Source: Polynucleobacter sp. HIN5
GTDB taxonomy: Bacteria; Pseudomonadota; Gammaproteobacteria; Burkholderiales; Burkholderiaceae
Reading direction: 5' to 3'
Assembly (NCBI RefSeq): GCF_030297555.1
Contig: NZ_AP028136.1
Coordinates: 1,816,610-1,880,609, forward strand
DNA: 64,000 nt
Shown here: positions 39,435-46,746 of the stretch, in pieces
How positions within the stretch are numbered: the first letter of the stretch is position 1
How the letters are laid out: each line of letters opens with the position of its first letter
Position numbers and translations under genes: made by a program
The notes under the pieces: model-generated
Seen by the model: the letters and a program-made list of their open reading frames with translations, nothing else
What the model was told of the DNA's origin: nothing
Databases searched by the model: none

Positions 39435-40162
39435 TGGAAAAAATTCGGGTCTCCAAACTACTATCCGAGCGTGGTTTATGTTCGAGACGGGAAGCAGATG
39501 CTTATATTGAACAGGGTTTGGTAACCCTTGATGGCGAGATTGTTCAAGAATTAGGTACGCGGGCCTATCGGCACCAAACGATTGAGTTACGATCAGGGGC
39601 CAAGCGTCAGCAAGAACAACGCCTCACCATTTTGCTGAATAAGCCAGTAGGCTATATTTCGCATTTAGATGATGAGGGACAATATAAGCCAGCAGCGTCT
39701 CTCATCGTCCCCGAAAATCAATATGCGAGCGCGCCCCAGCGAACTGAACGCTCCATCTTTAAAGGCCTCGCCCCTGCCGGACGTCTTGATATTGATTCCT
39801 CGGGTCTATTAGTGCTTACCCAAGATGGACGGATCGCAAAGTTGTTAATCGGAGAAGATAGTCCGATCGAAAAGGAGTATCTGGTTCGTGTCAGCGGTAA
39901 ATTGTCAGACGCGGGTTTGCGCTCTTTGCAGCACGGACTATCGCTAGATGGCAAAGCACTAAAGCCAGCTAAAGTGGGCTGGCAAAACGAAGATCAACTC
40001 CGTTTTGTGTTGCGAGAGGGACGCAAACGACAAATTCGTCGAATGTGTGAGCTCGTTGAGCTCAATGTTATTGGTCTAAAACGAATCCGCATTGGTCAGA
40101 TAACCCTAGGATCACTGCCAAGTGGGCAGTGGCGTATCTTAGGCAAAGAAGAGCGTTTTTAG
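39434..40162 (+). CDS. RsuA-family pseudouridine synthase (RluB/RluF-like)
   Basis: Converts a uridine of 23S rRNA to pseudouridine. The S4-like domain ([29 protein letters not shown]) is followed by the catalytic domain with [14 protein letters not shown], whose Asp is the nucleophile, and [27 protein letters not shown] (not the RsuA KPxG form) favours the RluB/RluF branch, but the target base is not identified by sequence. I start at ATG 39434, inside the TGATG overlap with the upstream gene; a longer in-frame start at 39392 would run into the lpxO-like tail. 242 residues. Confidence 0.85.
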   Translation: MEKIRVSKLLSERGLCSRREADAYIEQGLVTLDGEIVQELGTRAYRHQTIELRSGAKRQQEQRLTILLNKPVGYISHLDDEGQYKPAASLIVPENQYASAPQRTERSIFKGLAPAGRLDIDSSGLLVLTQDGRIAKLLIGEDSPIEKEYLVRVSGKLSDAGLRSLQHGLSLDGKALKPAKVGWQNEDQLRFVLREGRKRQIRRMCELVELNVIGLKRIRIGQITLGSLPSGQWRILGKEERF

Positions 40163-40452
40163 ACCAATACCGGAAAGAGTGTCAATTGCATCGCTCGCTC
40201 GCGCACTGGAAGTAATGCTGAGTATTCGGGGCTATTGGCCCAACGCTTTGCGTCTTCTAGACTTGAAAAACTGAGTTCAACAAAGGTATCAAACGGCGCG
40301 GCGTATAGCTGGTTCCAAAAAGGATTCTCGCAAACCCCCCTGCGTATTACCTTGCCTCCATAGAGCTCAATGGTTGCGCCAACCTGAGCACGATAGTCAT
40401 CAAAATCTCGCGGGCTCTGTATTTTAAATATTCCGATGACATGAACGCTCAT
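40159..40452 (-). CDS. DUF1330-family dimeric alpha/beta-barrel protein
   Basis: 97-residue protein with a ferredoxin-like fold pattern: strand [13 protein letters not shown], helix [18 protein letters not shown], strand KVIRRGV, then [24 protein letters not shown], typical of the DUF1330 family. Function is unknown; relatives are monooxygenase-like by fold but without known catalysis. Its ATG overlaps the can stop by 4 bases and its 3' end overlaps the pseudouridine synthase by 4 bases on the other strand, so it is probably the second gene of the can operon. Confidence 0.75.
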   Translation of the reverse strand: MSVHVIGIFKIQSPRDFDDYRAQVGATIELYGGKVIRRGVCENPFWNQLYAAPFDTFVELSFSSLEDAKRWANSPEYSALLPVRERAMQLTLFPVLV

Positions 40453-41117
40453 GACGACCCTTGGCTCATTAACTGTGCATGATATCGATCATGTAGCTCT
40501 TGGGGATTAGAGATGCTGGTATGAAGATCTTTGAGCAAGCCGTCATGCAGTCGATAGATACAACCATGAATTGAAATGGTTTGCCCCTTCGCCCAAGCAT
40601 CTTGCACGATATTGGTTTGTCCAATATTGATGACCTGCTCTAATACATTGAGCTCACAAAGCCGATCTAATCGAGCATTCTCTTCTTTGATAGCACAAAG
40701 CTCATGATGATGCTTATCGTGCACATCTTTAATGTGTCGAATCCAGTTATCCGCGATTCCAATACGGGTATTATTCAGCGCGGCAGCAATTCCTGAACAA
40801 CCATAATGCCCCACCACAATAATATGCTTAACTTTTAAACGATCAATCGCAAATTGAATCACCGATAGGGCATTGAAGTCAGTATGAACGACGATATTGG
40901 CGATGTTGCGATGAACAAATACCTCACCAGGCTTGAGCCCGACGATTTGGTTGGCAGGAACACGTGAATCCGAACATCCAATCCACAGATACTCGGGATT
41001 TTGCTGATCAACTAATCTTGAAAAATAATCTGGGTCAGCACTCGTCACCGACTCGATCCACTGCCGGTTTTGCTCAAAGAGTCGCTCAAGATCGGGTTTT
41101 GAATTATTAATACCCAT
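40449..41117 (-). CDS. can: beta-class carbonic anhydrase
   Basis: Interconverts CO2 and bicarbonate in the cytoplasm. Zinc ligands are in IGCSDSRVPANQ (Cys, Asp) and VVGHYGCSG (His, Cys); SVIQFAIDRLKVKHIIVVGHYGC is the family core. Start ATG 41117 (MGINNSKPDLERLF) is chosen because AAAGG lies about 8 bases upstream and homologs begin here; an upstream in-frame start would add 20 unrelated residues. At 222 residues it is normal. It is divergent from the beta-barrel protein gene and cotranscribed with the DUF1330 gene. Confidence 0.95.
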   Translation of the reverse strand: MGINNSKPDLERLFEQNRQWIESVTSADPDYFSRLVDQQNPEYLWIGCSDSRVPANQIVGLKPGEVFVHRNIANIVVHTDFNALSVIQFAIDRLKVKHIIVVGHYGCSGIAAALNNTRIGIADNWIRHIKDVHDKHHHELCAIKEENARLDRLCELNVLEQVINIGQTNIVQDAWAKGQTISIHGCIYRLHDGLLKDLHTSISNPQELHDRYHAQLMSQGSS

Positions 41118-41191
41118 TTTTATACCTTTGGTGGCTATGGAGTCTAATATACAAGATCTTGTTACTCCTTCATACATACGCCAATGAAGTC

Positions 41192-42019
41192 ATGAGAATT
41201 TTTAGAACCCTATTCTGTGGATTTTTTGTACTGTTCACTCAATACGGCTTTGCTCAAGATGGCGATACCGCAGGAGAGCCAGATAATCTCTTAAGACTGA
41301 AAACGGATTCCTTTAATTACAGCAAGGAGTCGATTTTGGAGTTATGGGTCTATCAAAATGGATATGGTGATAGCACCCTTAGCGACATTTATCGTCTTCG
41401 ATTCTATCAACCACTATCGATCAATCACTGGAAAGGCATGATTCGGATTGATACTGCCTATAACTCCACTTGGGGGCCTGAAGCCCCGGGGCAAAGCAGC
41501 GGCCAATTTAGTGCGGGCAACACGATGCTTACTGTTTGGGGTATGCCTCCTGATTTTTTCCCCAAGTGGAATCTAAACCTAGGTGGTCGTATTATTTTTC
41601 CATTTGGCAATAACGGTCAATGGGCGATTGGCCCACAAGTAAGTGCGTCGTTTGTTCCTCAGTCCTCAAGTAAGTCCTTGCTATCTGACTTTTCACCTTT
41701 AGTTCGTTACATGTACGGGTTTGATAGCAAAAATAATTCGTTTGCGGTTAATCCATCGCAGTCGCCGCTATTGCGCACGCTTCAACTGTATCCCACGATT
41801 GGATTACAACTCTCCCCTAGCACACAAATTCGTTTTTGGGATGAAAACGGGATTCTGTATAACACCGCGGGTGGTGGTTGGTTTGTACCCTTAGATGCCA
41901 TGGTGACTCATTCTCTAAACAAACATCTTTTGTTTGCGGTGGGCGCCAGCAAACAGGTGGTGGAAACCTTTCAGGCCTATGATTGGTCTATCTATGGAAA
42001 GATATCCTTTCGGTTTTGA
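41192..42019 (+). CDS. exported beta-barrel-like outer-membrane protein of unknown function
   Basis: 275 residues starting with a clear signal peptide (MRIFRTLFCGFFVLFTQ, cleaved near FAQ-DG). The rest is a series of alternating polar/hydrophobic strands, with aromatic residues at the ends, and the chain ends in SFRF with a terminal Phe, the signature recognised by the BAM machinery. GNNGQWAIGPQVSASFVPQ and LQLYPTIGLQLSPSTQIRFWDENG look like adjacent strands. I do not recognise a specific family; it may be a porin-like transporter. Start ATG 41192 is taken, as an upstream TTG (41159) would add a non-signal stretch. A terminator follows 24 bases after the stop. Confidence 0.65.
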   Translation: MRIFRTLFCGFFVLFTQYGFAQDGDTAGEPDNLLRLKTDSFNYSKESILELWVYQNGYGDSTLSDIYRLRFYQPLSINHWKGMIRIDTAYNSTWGPEAPGQSSGQFSAGNTMLTVWGMPPDFFPKWNLNLGGRIIFPFGNNGQWAIGPQVSASFVPQSSSKSLLSDFSPLVRYMYGFDSKNNSFAVNPSQSPLLRTLQLYPTIGLQLSPSTQIRFWDENGILYNTAGGGWFVPLDAMVTHSLNKHLLFAVGASKQVVETFQAYDWSIYGKISFRF

Positions 42020-42043
42020 GACATGGTGTTGGATGGAGTTAAC

Positions 42044-42075
42044 AATAAAAAACCACCCGAAGGTGGTTTTTTATT
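42044..42075. terminator. bidirectional terminator, 14-bp arms
   Basis: Perfect 14-bp inverted repeat around a CGAA loop: arms 42044-42057 and 42062-42075 (core AACCACC and GGTGGTT). Poly-A on the left and poly-T on the right give a U tract on both strands, so it can end the outer-membrane gene on the plus strand and the 60-residue gene on the minus strand. Its core is identical to the terminator of tRNA-Phe at 45965-45986. Confidence 0.88.
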
Positions 42076-42092
42076 AATCGGGGAGCGACGTC

Positions 42093-42275
42093 TCAAGCTG
42101 CGGCCTTACTGCCAGCACCTAAAAACTCAACGATTTTCTTAGCAGTTTCAATATAGCGCTCATTCATTTTGCGATATTGAGCTAATTCCGTCATTAATGG
42201 GTTCTCAACCCGCTCAAAGGACGCATCCTCATAACCTGGGTGGTATGGCGCTTCGTCAACAAGCTTGCTATTCAT
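42093..42275 (-). CDS. 60-residue orphan cytosolic protein of unknown function
   Basis: Small gene with a strong GGAGG site directly upstream (GGAGGATCT then ATG) and a terminator 18 bases after its stop, so it is very likely translated on its own. The product is acidic at the N-terminus (LVDEAPYHPGYEDASFERVENP) and has an amphipathic helix in the middle (MTELAQYRKMNERYIETAKKIVEFLG). There is no membrane helix, signal or zinc motif. It resembles no family I can name. A helix with a Tyr-rich N-terminus could be an anti-regulator or adaptor, but that is speculation. Confidence 0.7.
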   Translation of the reverse strand: MNSKLVDEAPYHPGYEDASFERVENPLMTELAQYRKMNERYIETAKKIVEFLGAGSKAAA

Positions 42276-42421
42276 AGATCCTCCAAAAGAAAAAAGTAAT
42301 TTGATGGAATCAATGTAGCACAGGATATTTCAAAATAAATCTATATAAATCAATTACTTATAGTATTAGCATTACTTCTATATGGGTTTTTAAGAGAGCT
42401 TGTTTCATTTTTCAGCACACC

Positions 42422-42438
42422 ATTTCGTATTACGAAAT
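42422..42438. repeat. inverted repeat downstream of the epimerase gene
   Basis: Seven-base inverted repeat ATTTCGT / ACGAAAT with a 3-base spacer, 18 bases after the 3' end of the epimerase-like gene. On the minus strand it is not followed by a U tract, so it is not a convincing terminator. It could be an operator-like site for the small gene promoter in the 181-base gap; the rest of that gap is AT-rich with no ORF. Confidence 0.35.
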
Positions 42439-42456
42439 ATTGAGTGATTTATTGGT

Positions 42457-43422
42457 CTACCTCTGAATTGCCCCCAAGCCCTCAACCACCGAATATGGGG
42501 CACGGTAGTCAAACGCATTCTTTGCCTTAGCGACGGAGAGGGTGAGTGGATAGCCCATAGTACGCACCGCTTCACGCACAAGCGGAGGATCTCCTTTGAG
42601 TGGCAAATAATTCCAGCCATTTTCTGTAAATCGCGCTAAAGGCCAAGCAAGCGATAGTGGGATCGATAGGGTTGGCACTGCATAGCCACTGGCCTGAAGT
42701 CGTGCGCTCAGAAATTCGCGCAGATTCAGTTGTTCTTCGTCCCGAATAAAAAACGCTCCGCTAGCAACATTTGCTGTGAGCACTTGCAAGACGGCTTGGC
42801 ATAAATTTCCGATATAGCAGGTGGAATAAGGATAGCGACCATGACCAAACCAACCAAACTGTCCACGATCTGCGGCAGGTCCGATTTGGCGATCGATGAT
42901 GTCTCCATTACCCCAAACCAAGGCGGGTCGCAATGCGATGGTAGTAAAACACTCTGATGCGCTCGACATTACTAATTGTTCAGCCTGCGCCTTTGAGTGA
43001 GCGTAACGCAATGAATCTTGATAGCAAATTGGCATTTCTTCAGTTGCATCTTCGATCGGCACAGAATCATTGAGAACCACATTTGCACAACTCATGTAAA
43101 TAAATTTTCCAACGCTCTCTTGAGTTGCGGCCTGAAGCAGTCGTTTCGTTAACTGAATATTCAGATTCTCATAGAGTGATTTGGGGCCCCACAGCCCAAC
43201 ATGGGCCGCACAATGAATCAGGCAGTCGTGACCACGAACTAAGGATTGCAAATCATTCGTCAATAGAAGATCGATTTGGGTCGTGTTGACCCCACGCTGA
43301 TTTAAAAATTGCGCATCGGCCTCAGATCTGGCGGTGCCACTGATCGAGTAACCCTCCTCCAATAGGCCACTTACTAAATGCCGCCCAATAAATCCCGTGG
43401 CGCCAGTGATCAATATTTTCAT
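42457..43422 (-). CDS. NAD(P)-dependent epimerase/3-beta-HSD-like SDR
   Basis: Extended short-chain dehydrogenase, 321 residues. The Rossmann motif ITGATGFIGRHLV is at residues 4-16, CLIHCAAHVGLWG follows the second strand, and YMSCANVV leads to the catalytic RYAHSKAQAEQ with Tyr-x3-Lys. The substrate is not known; related proteins act on sugars, sterols or flavanones. It is divergent from the Gdx-type exporter with 46 bases between. There is no RBS that would change the start. Confidence 0.75.
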   Translation of the reverse strand: MKILITGATGFIGRHLVSGLLEEGYSISGTARSEADAQFLNQRGVNTTQIDLLLTNDLQSLVRGHDCLIHCAAHVGLWGPKSLYENLNIQLTKRLLQAATQESVGKFIYMSCANVVLNDSVPIEDATEEMPICYQDSLRYAHSKAQAEQLVMSSASECFTTIALRPALVWGNGDIIDRQIGPAADRGQFGWFGHGRYPYSTCYIGNLCQAVLQVLTANVASGAFFIRDEEQLNLREFLSARLQASGYAVPTLSIPLSLAWPLARFTENGWNYLPLKGDPPLVREAVRTMGYPLTLSVAKAKNAFDYRAPYSVVEGLGAIQR

Positions 43423-43468
43423 CTTTGCTATGCTAGCGTAGTTTATTCACATAGAAGATTAATTACTC

Positions 43469-43789
43469 ATGAGTATTTACTGGATCTCGCTTCTTCTCGC
43501 TGGCGTCTGCGAAATAGGCTGGCCCTTAAGATTAAAGCTTGCCGACTTCCCCAATATGAAAATTTGGGGCATTGGCATTGCTGTGATTAGTATGGCGCTT
43601 AGTGGGGTCCTGCTTTGGTACTCTTTAAAGGAGATTCCGATTGGAACGGCCTATGCCGTTTGGACGTCGATTGGCGCAGTAGGTACGTTTACCCTAGGGG
43701 TCTTGGTTTTTGGTGACCCTAATATTCCGATTCGTTGGATTGGTGTTGCACTCATTCTGCTGGGCGTGATCCTGCTAAAAATGGGCTAA
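43469..43789 (+). CDS. SMR-family exporter, Gdx/SugE type
   Basis: 106 residues with four predicted transmembrane helices. The conserved membrane-embedded Glu is Glu15 in LAGVCEIGW. The helix-3 sequence PIGTAYAVWTSIGAVG matches Gdx-type (guanidinium) exporters rather than EmrE-type drug pumps, where the equivalent stretch reads differently. I looked for a guanidine (ykkC-class) riboswitch upstream and saw none in the 46-base gap. It starts opposite the epimerase gene. The substrate is inferred from the subfamily. Confidence 0.8.
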   Translation: MSIYWISLLLAGVCEIGWPLRLKLADFPNMKIWGIGIAVISMALSGVLLWYSLKEIPIGTAYAVWTSIGAVGTFTLGVLVFGDPNIPIRWIGVALILLGVILLKMG

Positions 43790-43912
43790 CGGTAAGTGCG
43801 TTGTAGGTGTCAGGCTCAGTTATTAATTCTTTTGTCTATTAGGCCCCATCTCACATCGATAGAAATGCTAGTTAATAAATACATGACCCGGCGATTCACT
43901 GCCAAGAGTTTA

Positions 43913-44767
43913 TCAAAGACGTTTACCGGCAACCATCAATTTGGGATCTTCGTTAAGCAAGCCCCTTATTTGAGTTCCGCTGATCTGACCTCTAAACGAA
44001 TATTTTTTTCCATTACCCTCAAAATCAAATTGAATCGCATCTCCCCGAATTCGGCCGTCCTCAAATGCTAAAGATCCCTTACCTAACGAATTAATCGTTC
44101 CATCAAAAAACTGTTTTTTCTGAACAAACCGAATGGTCGATTTGTCTAAGCTCGGTAAACCAGTAAATTCCCATATGCCATCGATGCTTGCTGGCACGAT
44201 CCATAAATAAATCGTTTCATTTAATGTGCCAATCGTGGTCTCGCTTGATCTAACCGATACCTCTTGATCAGGAATCCAGGATTCCATTCGAAATGTATTT
44301 GAAACCACTCGGGTTCCAGGCTTCATCTTTAAAATCGTTGGCATCAGTTTTAGATTAAGGCTCTCACCCAAAAATAATGTTAAGACCGTCGCCGACGAAA
44401 AGTCCTCAACAAAGATATCGCCTTGCTTAAAGGTCACTAAATTTTGCACATTCTCACGAATTGCATTGCGCTTTGATAGTGCAACCAAATCCGGGTTGTA
44501 TTCAATTCCAATAGCCCGAACACCATAGCGCTTGGCGGCTTGTATCGGAATCACACCATCCCCCGAGCCAAGGTCATAGACTGTATCCCCGGACTTTACT
44601 TGCGCCAGTGCGAGCATCTGTGTCGCCGTATCGACCTTGGTGGGCACCCACATAATGTCTTTTCCATGGGCAGCCATCGTTAACTGAAACTGGTCGTCTC
44701 CATAGTTATGTAACGCGCAACCAGTTAACAGTGAAATAGTGAATGCGATGATGGCCAAAAAACGCAT
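43913..44767 (-). CDS. lipoprotein with SAM-methyltransferase-like domain
   Basis: Exported lipoprotein: residues 1-17 are a type II signal with lipobox LLTGC, so it should be anchored in a membrane outside the cytoplasm. Residues about 40-190 read VPTKVDTATQMLALAQVKSGDTVYDLGSGDGVIPIQAAK, IGIEYNP, and a FGD-like QGDIF, a class I methyltransferase fold like that of ATPSCKMT-type lysine methyltransferases. Residues 195-284 form a beta-rich C-terminal domain (GKGSLAFEDGRIRGDAIQ and GQISGTQIRGL). SAM is not expected outside the cytoplasm, so the fold may be used differently or the signal may be misread. Function unknown. Confidence 0.72.
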   Translation of the reverse strand: MRFLAIIAFTISLLTGCALHNYGDDQFQLTMAAHGKDIMWVPTKVDTATQMLALAQVKSGDTVYDLGSGDGVIPIQAAKRYGVRAIGIEYNPDLVALSKRNAIRENVQNLVTFKQGDIFVEDFSSATVLTLFLGESLNLKLMPTILKMKPGTRVVSNTFRMESWIPDQEVSVRSSETTIGTLNETIYLWIVPASIDGIWEFTGLPSLDKSTIRFVQKKQFFDGTINSLGKGSLAFEDGRIRGDAIQFDFEGNGKKYSFRGQISGTQIRGLLNEDPKLMVAGKRL

Positions 44768-44881
44768 AAATGTCCTAAAGGTTATTTTTGAGCATTGTAT
44801 GGGGAGGCCATTTACCCAGAGACAATAACCCTCTAGTTTTTAGGTTGAGCTAGTCAATAGTGTTTATTTAAAACAGAGCGC

Positions 44882-45280
44882 CTAAATCATCAATTGATAG
44901 AGGGTCCAACATAAATTCAAGACCACTAGGGCAATTAATGTATTGAATGTAAATTTCATGCCGAGCACACGCAAACTGAAATCTGGAGGCGGAGTATTGA
45001 TACCTTTAGCGTGAATTAAACGTCCAATAATCAGAAAAATTCCTGGCACAAGAACTAACCACCGCGGTGCTCCGTTTAATTCCAAACAGGCAATCAGAAT
45101 AATTCCGAAAGGGACATACTCGGCAAAATTGCCCTGCGCACGAATTGCCCTCTCTAGGTCCTCATTGCCACCGCTTCCCAAGGCAACCTTATTCTTTCTG
45201 CGCAAACTAATCACATTGAAAGATAGCTTAATAAAAATAATTGTCAGAGTAGCAGCAATGATGGAGGTTACTAGTAGCAT
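44882..45280 (-). CDS. MAPEG-family membrane protein
   Basis: 132-residue protein with four hydrophobic helices. The MAPEG fingerprint is clear: RAQGNFAEYVPFGIILIACLEL (Arg-x-Gln-x-Asn in helix 2) and GRLIHAKGIN. Bacterial members are uncharacterised relatives of microsomal glutathione transferases; activity is not established. It lies alone, with 114 bases of featureless gap to the lipoprotein gene and 113 to the pore-like gene, and there is no terminator between. Confidence 0.82.
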   Translation of the reverse strand: MLLVTSIIAATLTIIFIKLSFNVISLRRKNKVALGSGGNEDLERAIRAQGNFAEYVPFGIILIACLELNGAPRWLVLVPGIFLIIGRLIHAKGINTPPPDFSLRVLGMKFTFNTLIALVVLNLCWTLYQLMI

Positions 45281-45393
45281 GTTGAGATCCTAGATAAGCT
45301 AAAGACGTTAACGTAACCCCAAAAGATCTAGAAGAGTGGCATATGGTTAATATTTTGATAGGTCAGTATTAAAAATCCTATGACTTCTCTGAA

Positions 45394-45882
45394 CTAATTA
45401 GAACTAGATTCAGGGCTTTGGTTAACCGCTCTTATATTGCGATAAGTTCGCATCATATCCATCATTACGGCCGTGCTCCAAGCAAAACAAAAAAGACTGC
45501 TCATAGAGAGAACCACAGCAAGAATGCGATATCGGCTTGGTAAATTTGAAACGGCCCCCTCTGCCCCAATAGTCGTGTAAATACTACCAATCACAAAAAT
45601 TGCATGATCAATACTGGTTGCTACTCCATGCTTTAGTCCCAATATAGAAAGTATTCCAATTTCACTTAAATGAATTAAGGCAAGGGCGGATAGGCCCATG
45701 AAGAAAAAAATTTCCATTCTGAAGTATTGATTTTTGGCAATCAGTGTTTTAGCGTGCCGGTGATATATAGATTGAGCACCCCACAAACATAGTCCGTGAT
45801 ACACGATTAGTATGAAAAAGACTACGATAAATCCGATCAACAAACCAAAGGAAGATAAATCATCAATTGAAATTTCTCTCAT
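45394..45882 (-). CDS. pore-like small membrane protein, degenerate K+ channel fold
   Basis: 162 residues with four predicted transmembrane helices (about 12-32, 54-70, 88-105, 118-138) and a re-entrant-looking segment SIYTTIGAEGAVS before the last helix. It resembles the pore loop TTIGYG of two-transmembrane K+ channels, but the GYG filter is replaced by GAE, so potassium selectivity is doubtful. It has no ligand or RCK domain. There is no named family I can assign with confidence; it may be a structural descendant of an ion channel. Confidence 0.55.
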   Translation of the reverse strand: MREISIDDLSSFGLLIGFIVVFFILIVYHGLCLWGAQSIYHRHAKTLIAKNQYFRMEIFFFMGLSALALIHLSEIGILSILGLKHGVATSIDHAIFVIGSIYTTIGAEGAVSNLPSRYRILAVVLSMSSLFCFAWSTAVMMDMMRTYRNIRAVNQSPESSSN

Positions 45883-45964
45883 TACGAGCTCCCCAATATG
45901 TAATTCTTGTCGCTTATTACACCATTAAATAATGATGAAGCTCTTGTTTGCTGTGTAAAAAGAA

Positions 45965-45986
45965 AAAACCACCCGAAGGTGGTTTT
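45965..45986 (-). terminator. intrinsic terminator of tRNA-Phe
   Basis: Nine-base-pair hairpin AAAACCACC / GGTGGTTTT with a CGAA/TTCG loop, followed on the minus strand by TTTTTTCTTTTT. It lies 10 bases after the tRNA 3' end. The 22-base core is identical to that of the terminator at 42044-42075. Confidence 0.88.
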
Positions 45987-45995
45987 GATGCATTT

Positions 45996-46071
<76 letters not shown>

Positions 46072-46096
46072 AAGAGTTGAGATTATATAGGATCAA

Positions 46097-46744
46097 TTAC
46101 TCTTGCTTTTTAGTGACATCAATGCCGAGTGCTTTTAGTTTGCGATAAAGATGGGTTCGCTCCAGTCCAGTGAACTCTGAGATACGAGTCATGCTACCGC
46201 CCGTGACCACCATTTGGTATTCAAAATAGGCTTTTTCGAAGAGATCACGTGACTCACGCAGTGGCAGGGTGTAGTAGCTTTTTGCAATTCCACCAATATA
46301 TTCGTCCTGATTTGCAGTTTTCGGCAAATCAATTGACTTCGATTGAACTTGAGGCTCTAGTTCATCTGGCTTTTTCAGGGGGGCGCGCTCAAGGGCTTTG
46401 CTGACTGTCTTTAAGAGCTTCTGGAGTGCAATTGGCTTTTCCAGAAAATTAAGAGCACCAATGCGAGTTGCTTCAACTGCCGTATCAATGGTTGCATGGC
46501 CAGACATCATGACCACTGGCATCGTTAGCAAATTATCTCGAGCCCACTCTTTTAATAAAGTGATACCGTCAGTGTCTGGCATCCAAATATCGAGAAGCAC
46601 CAAATCGGGCTCCATTTGCTCTCGCACCGCTCTCGCCTGATTGGCGCTCTCTGCTGGATAAACCGTGTGACCTTCTTCCGTCAAGATCTCGTGTAAGAGC
46701 TCACGGATTCCCATCTCATCATCAACCACCAATATGCTTGCCAT
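46097..46744 (-). CDS. NtrX-like response regulator without AAA+ domain
   Basis: 215-residue DNA-binding regulator. A receiver domain (residues 1-120) has the acidic pair DD (8-9), phosphoacceptor Asp52 in [11 protein letters not shown], and Thr/Lys switch residues (MMSGHAT, FLEKPI). A linker of about 45 residues leads directly to a Fis-type HTH ([25 protein letters not shown], about 187-210). The central sigma-54 AAA+ domain of classical NtrX is absent, so it cannot activate sigma-54 promoters. The upstream gene encodes the cognate NtrY-like kinase, 2 bases away. The target genes are unknown. Confidence 0.88.
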   Translation of the reverse strand: MASILVVDDEMGIRELLHEILTEEGHTVYPAESANQARAVREQMEPDLVLLDIWMPDTDGITLLKEWARDNLLTMPVVMMSGHATIDTAVEATRIGALNFLEKPIALQKLLKTVSKALERAPLKKPDELEPQVQSKSIDLPKTANQDEYIGGIAKSYYTLPLRESRDLFEKAYFEYQMVVTGGSMTRISEFTGLERTHLYRKLKALGIDVTKKQE

Positions 46745-46746
46745 TG

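Noticed and set aside
42422..42438. Inverted repeat as terminator of the epimerase gene
   Set aside because: Neither strand has a U tract after the stem and the stem is AT-rich; kept only as a low-confidence repeat.
43423..43468. Guanidine riboswitch before the Gdx-type exporter
   Set aside because: The 46-base gap lacks the paired ACGR-type loops of mini-ykkC and is too short for the larger classes.
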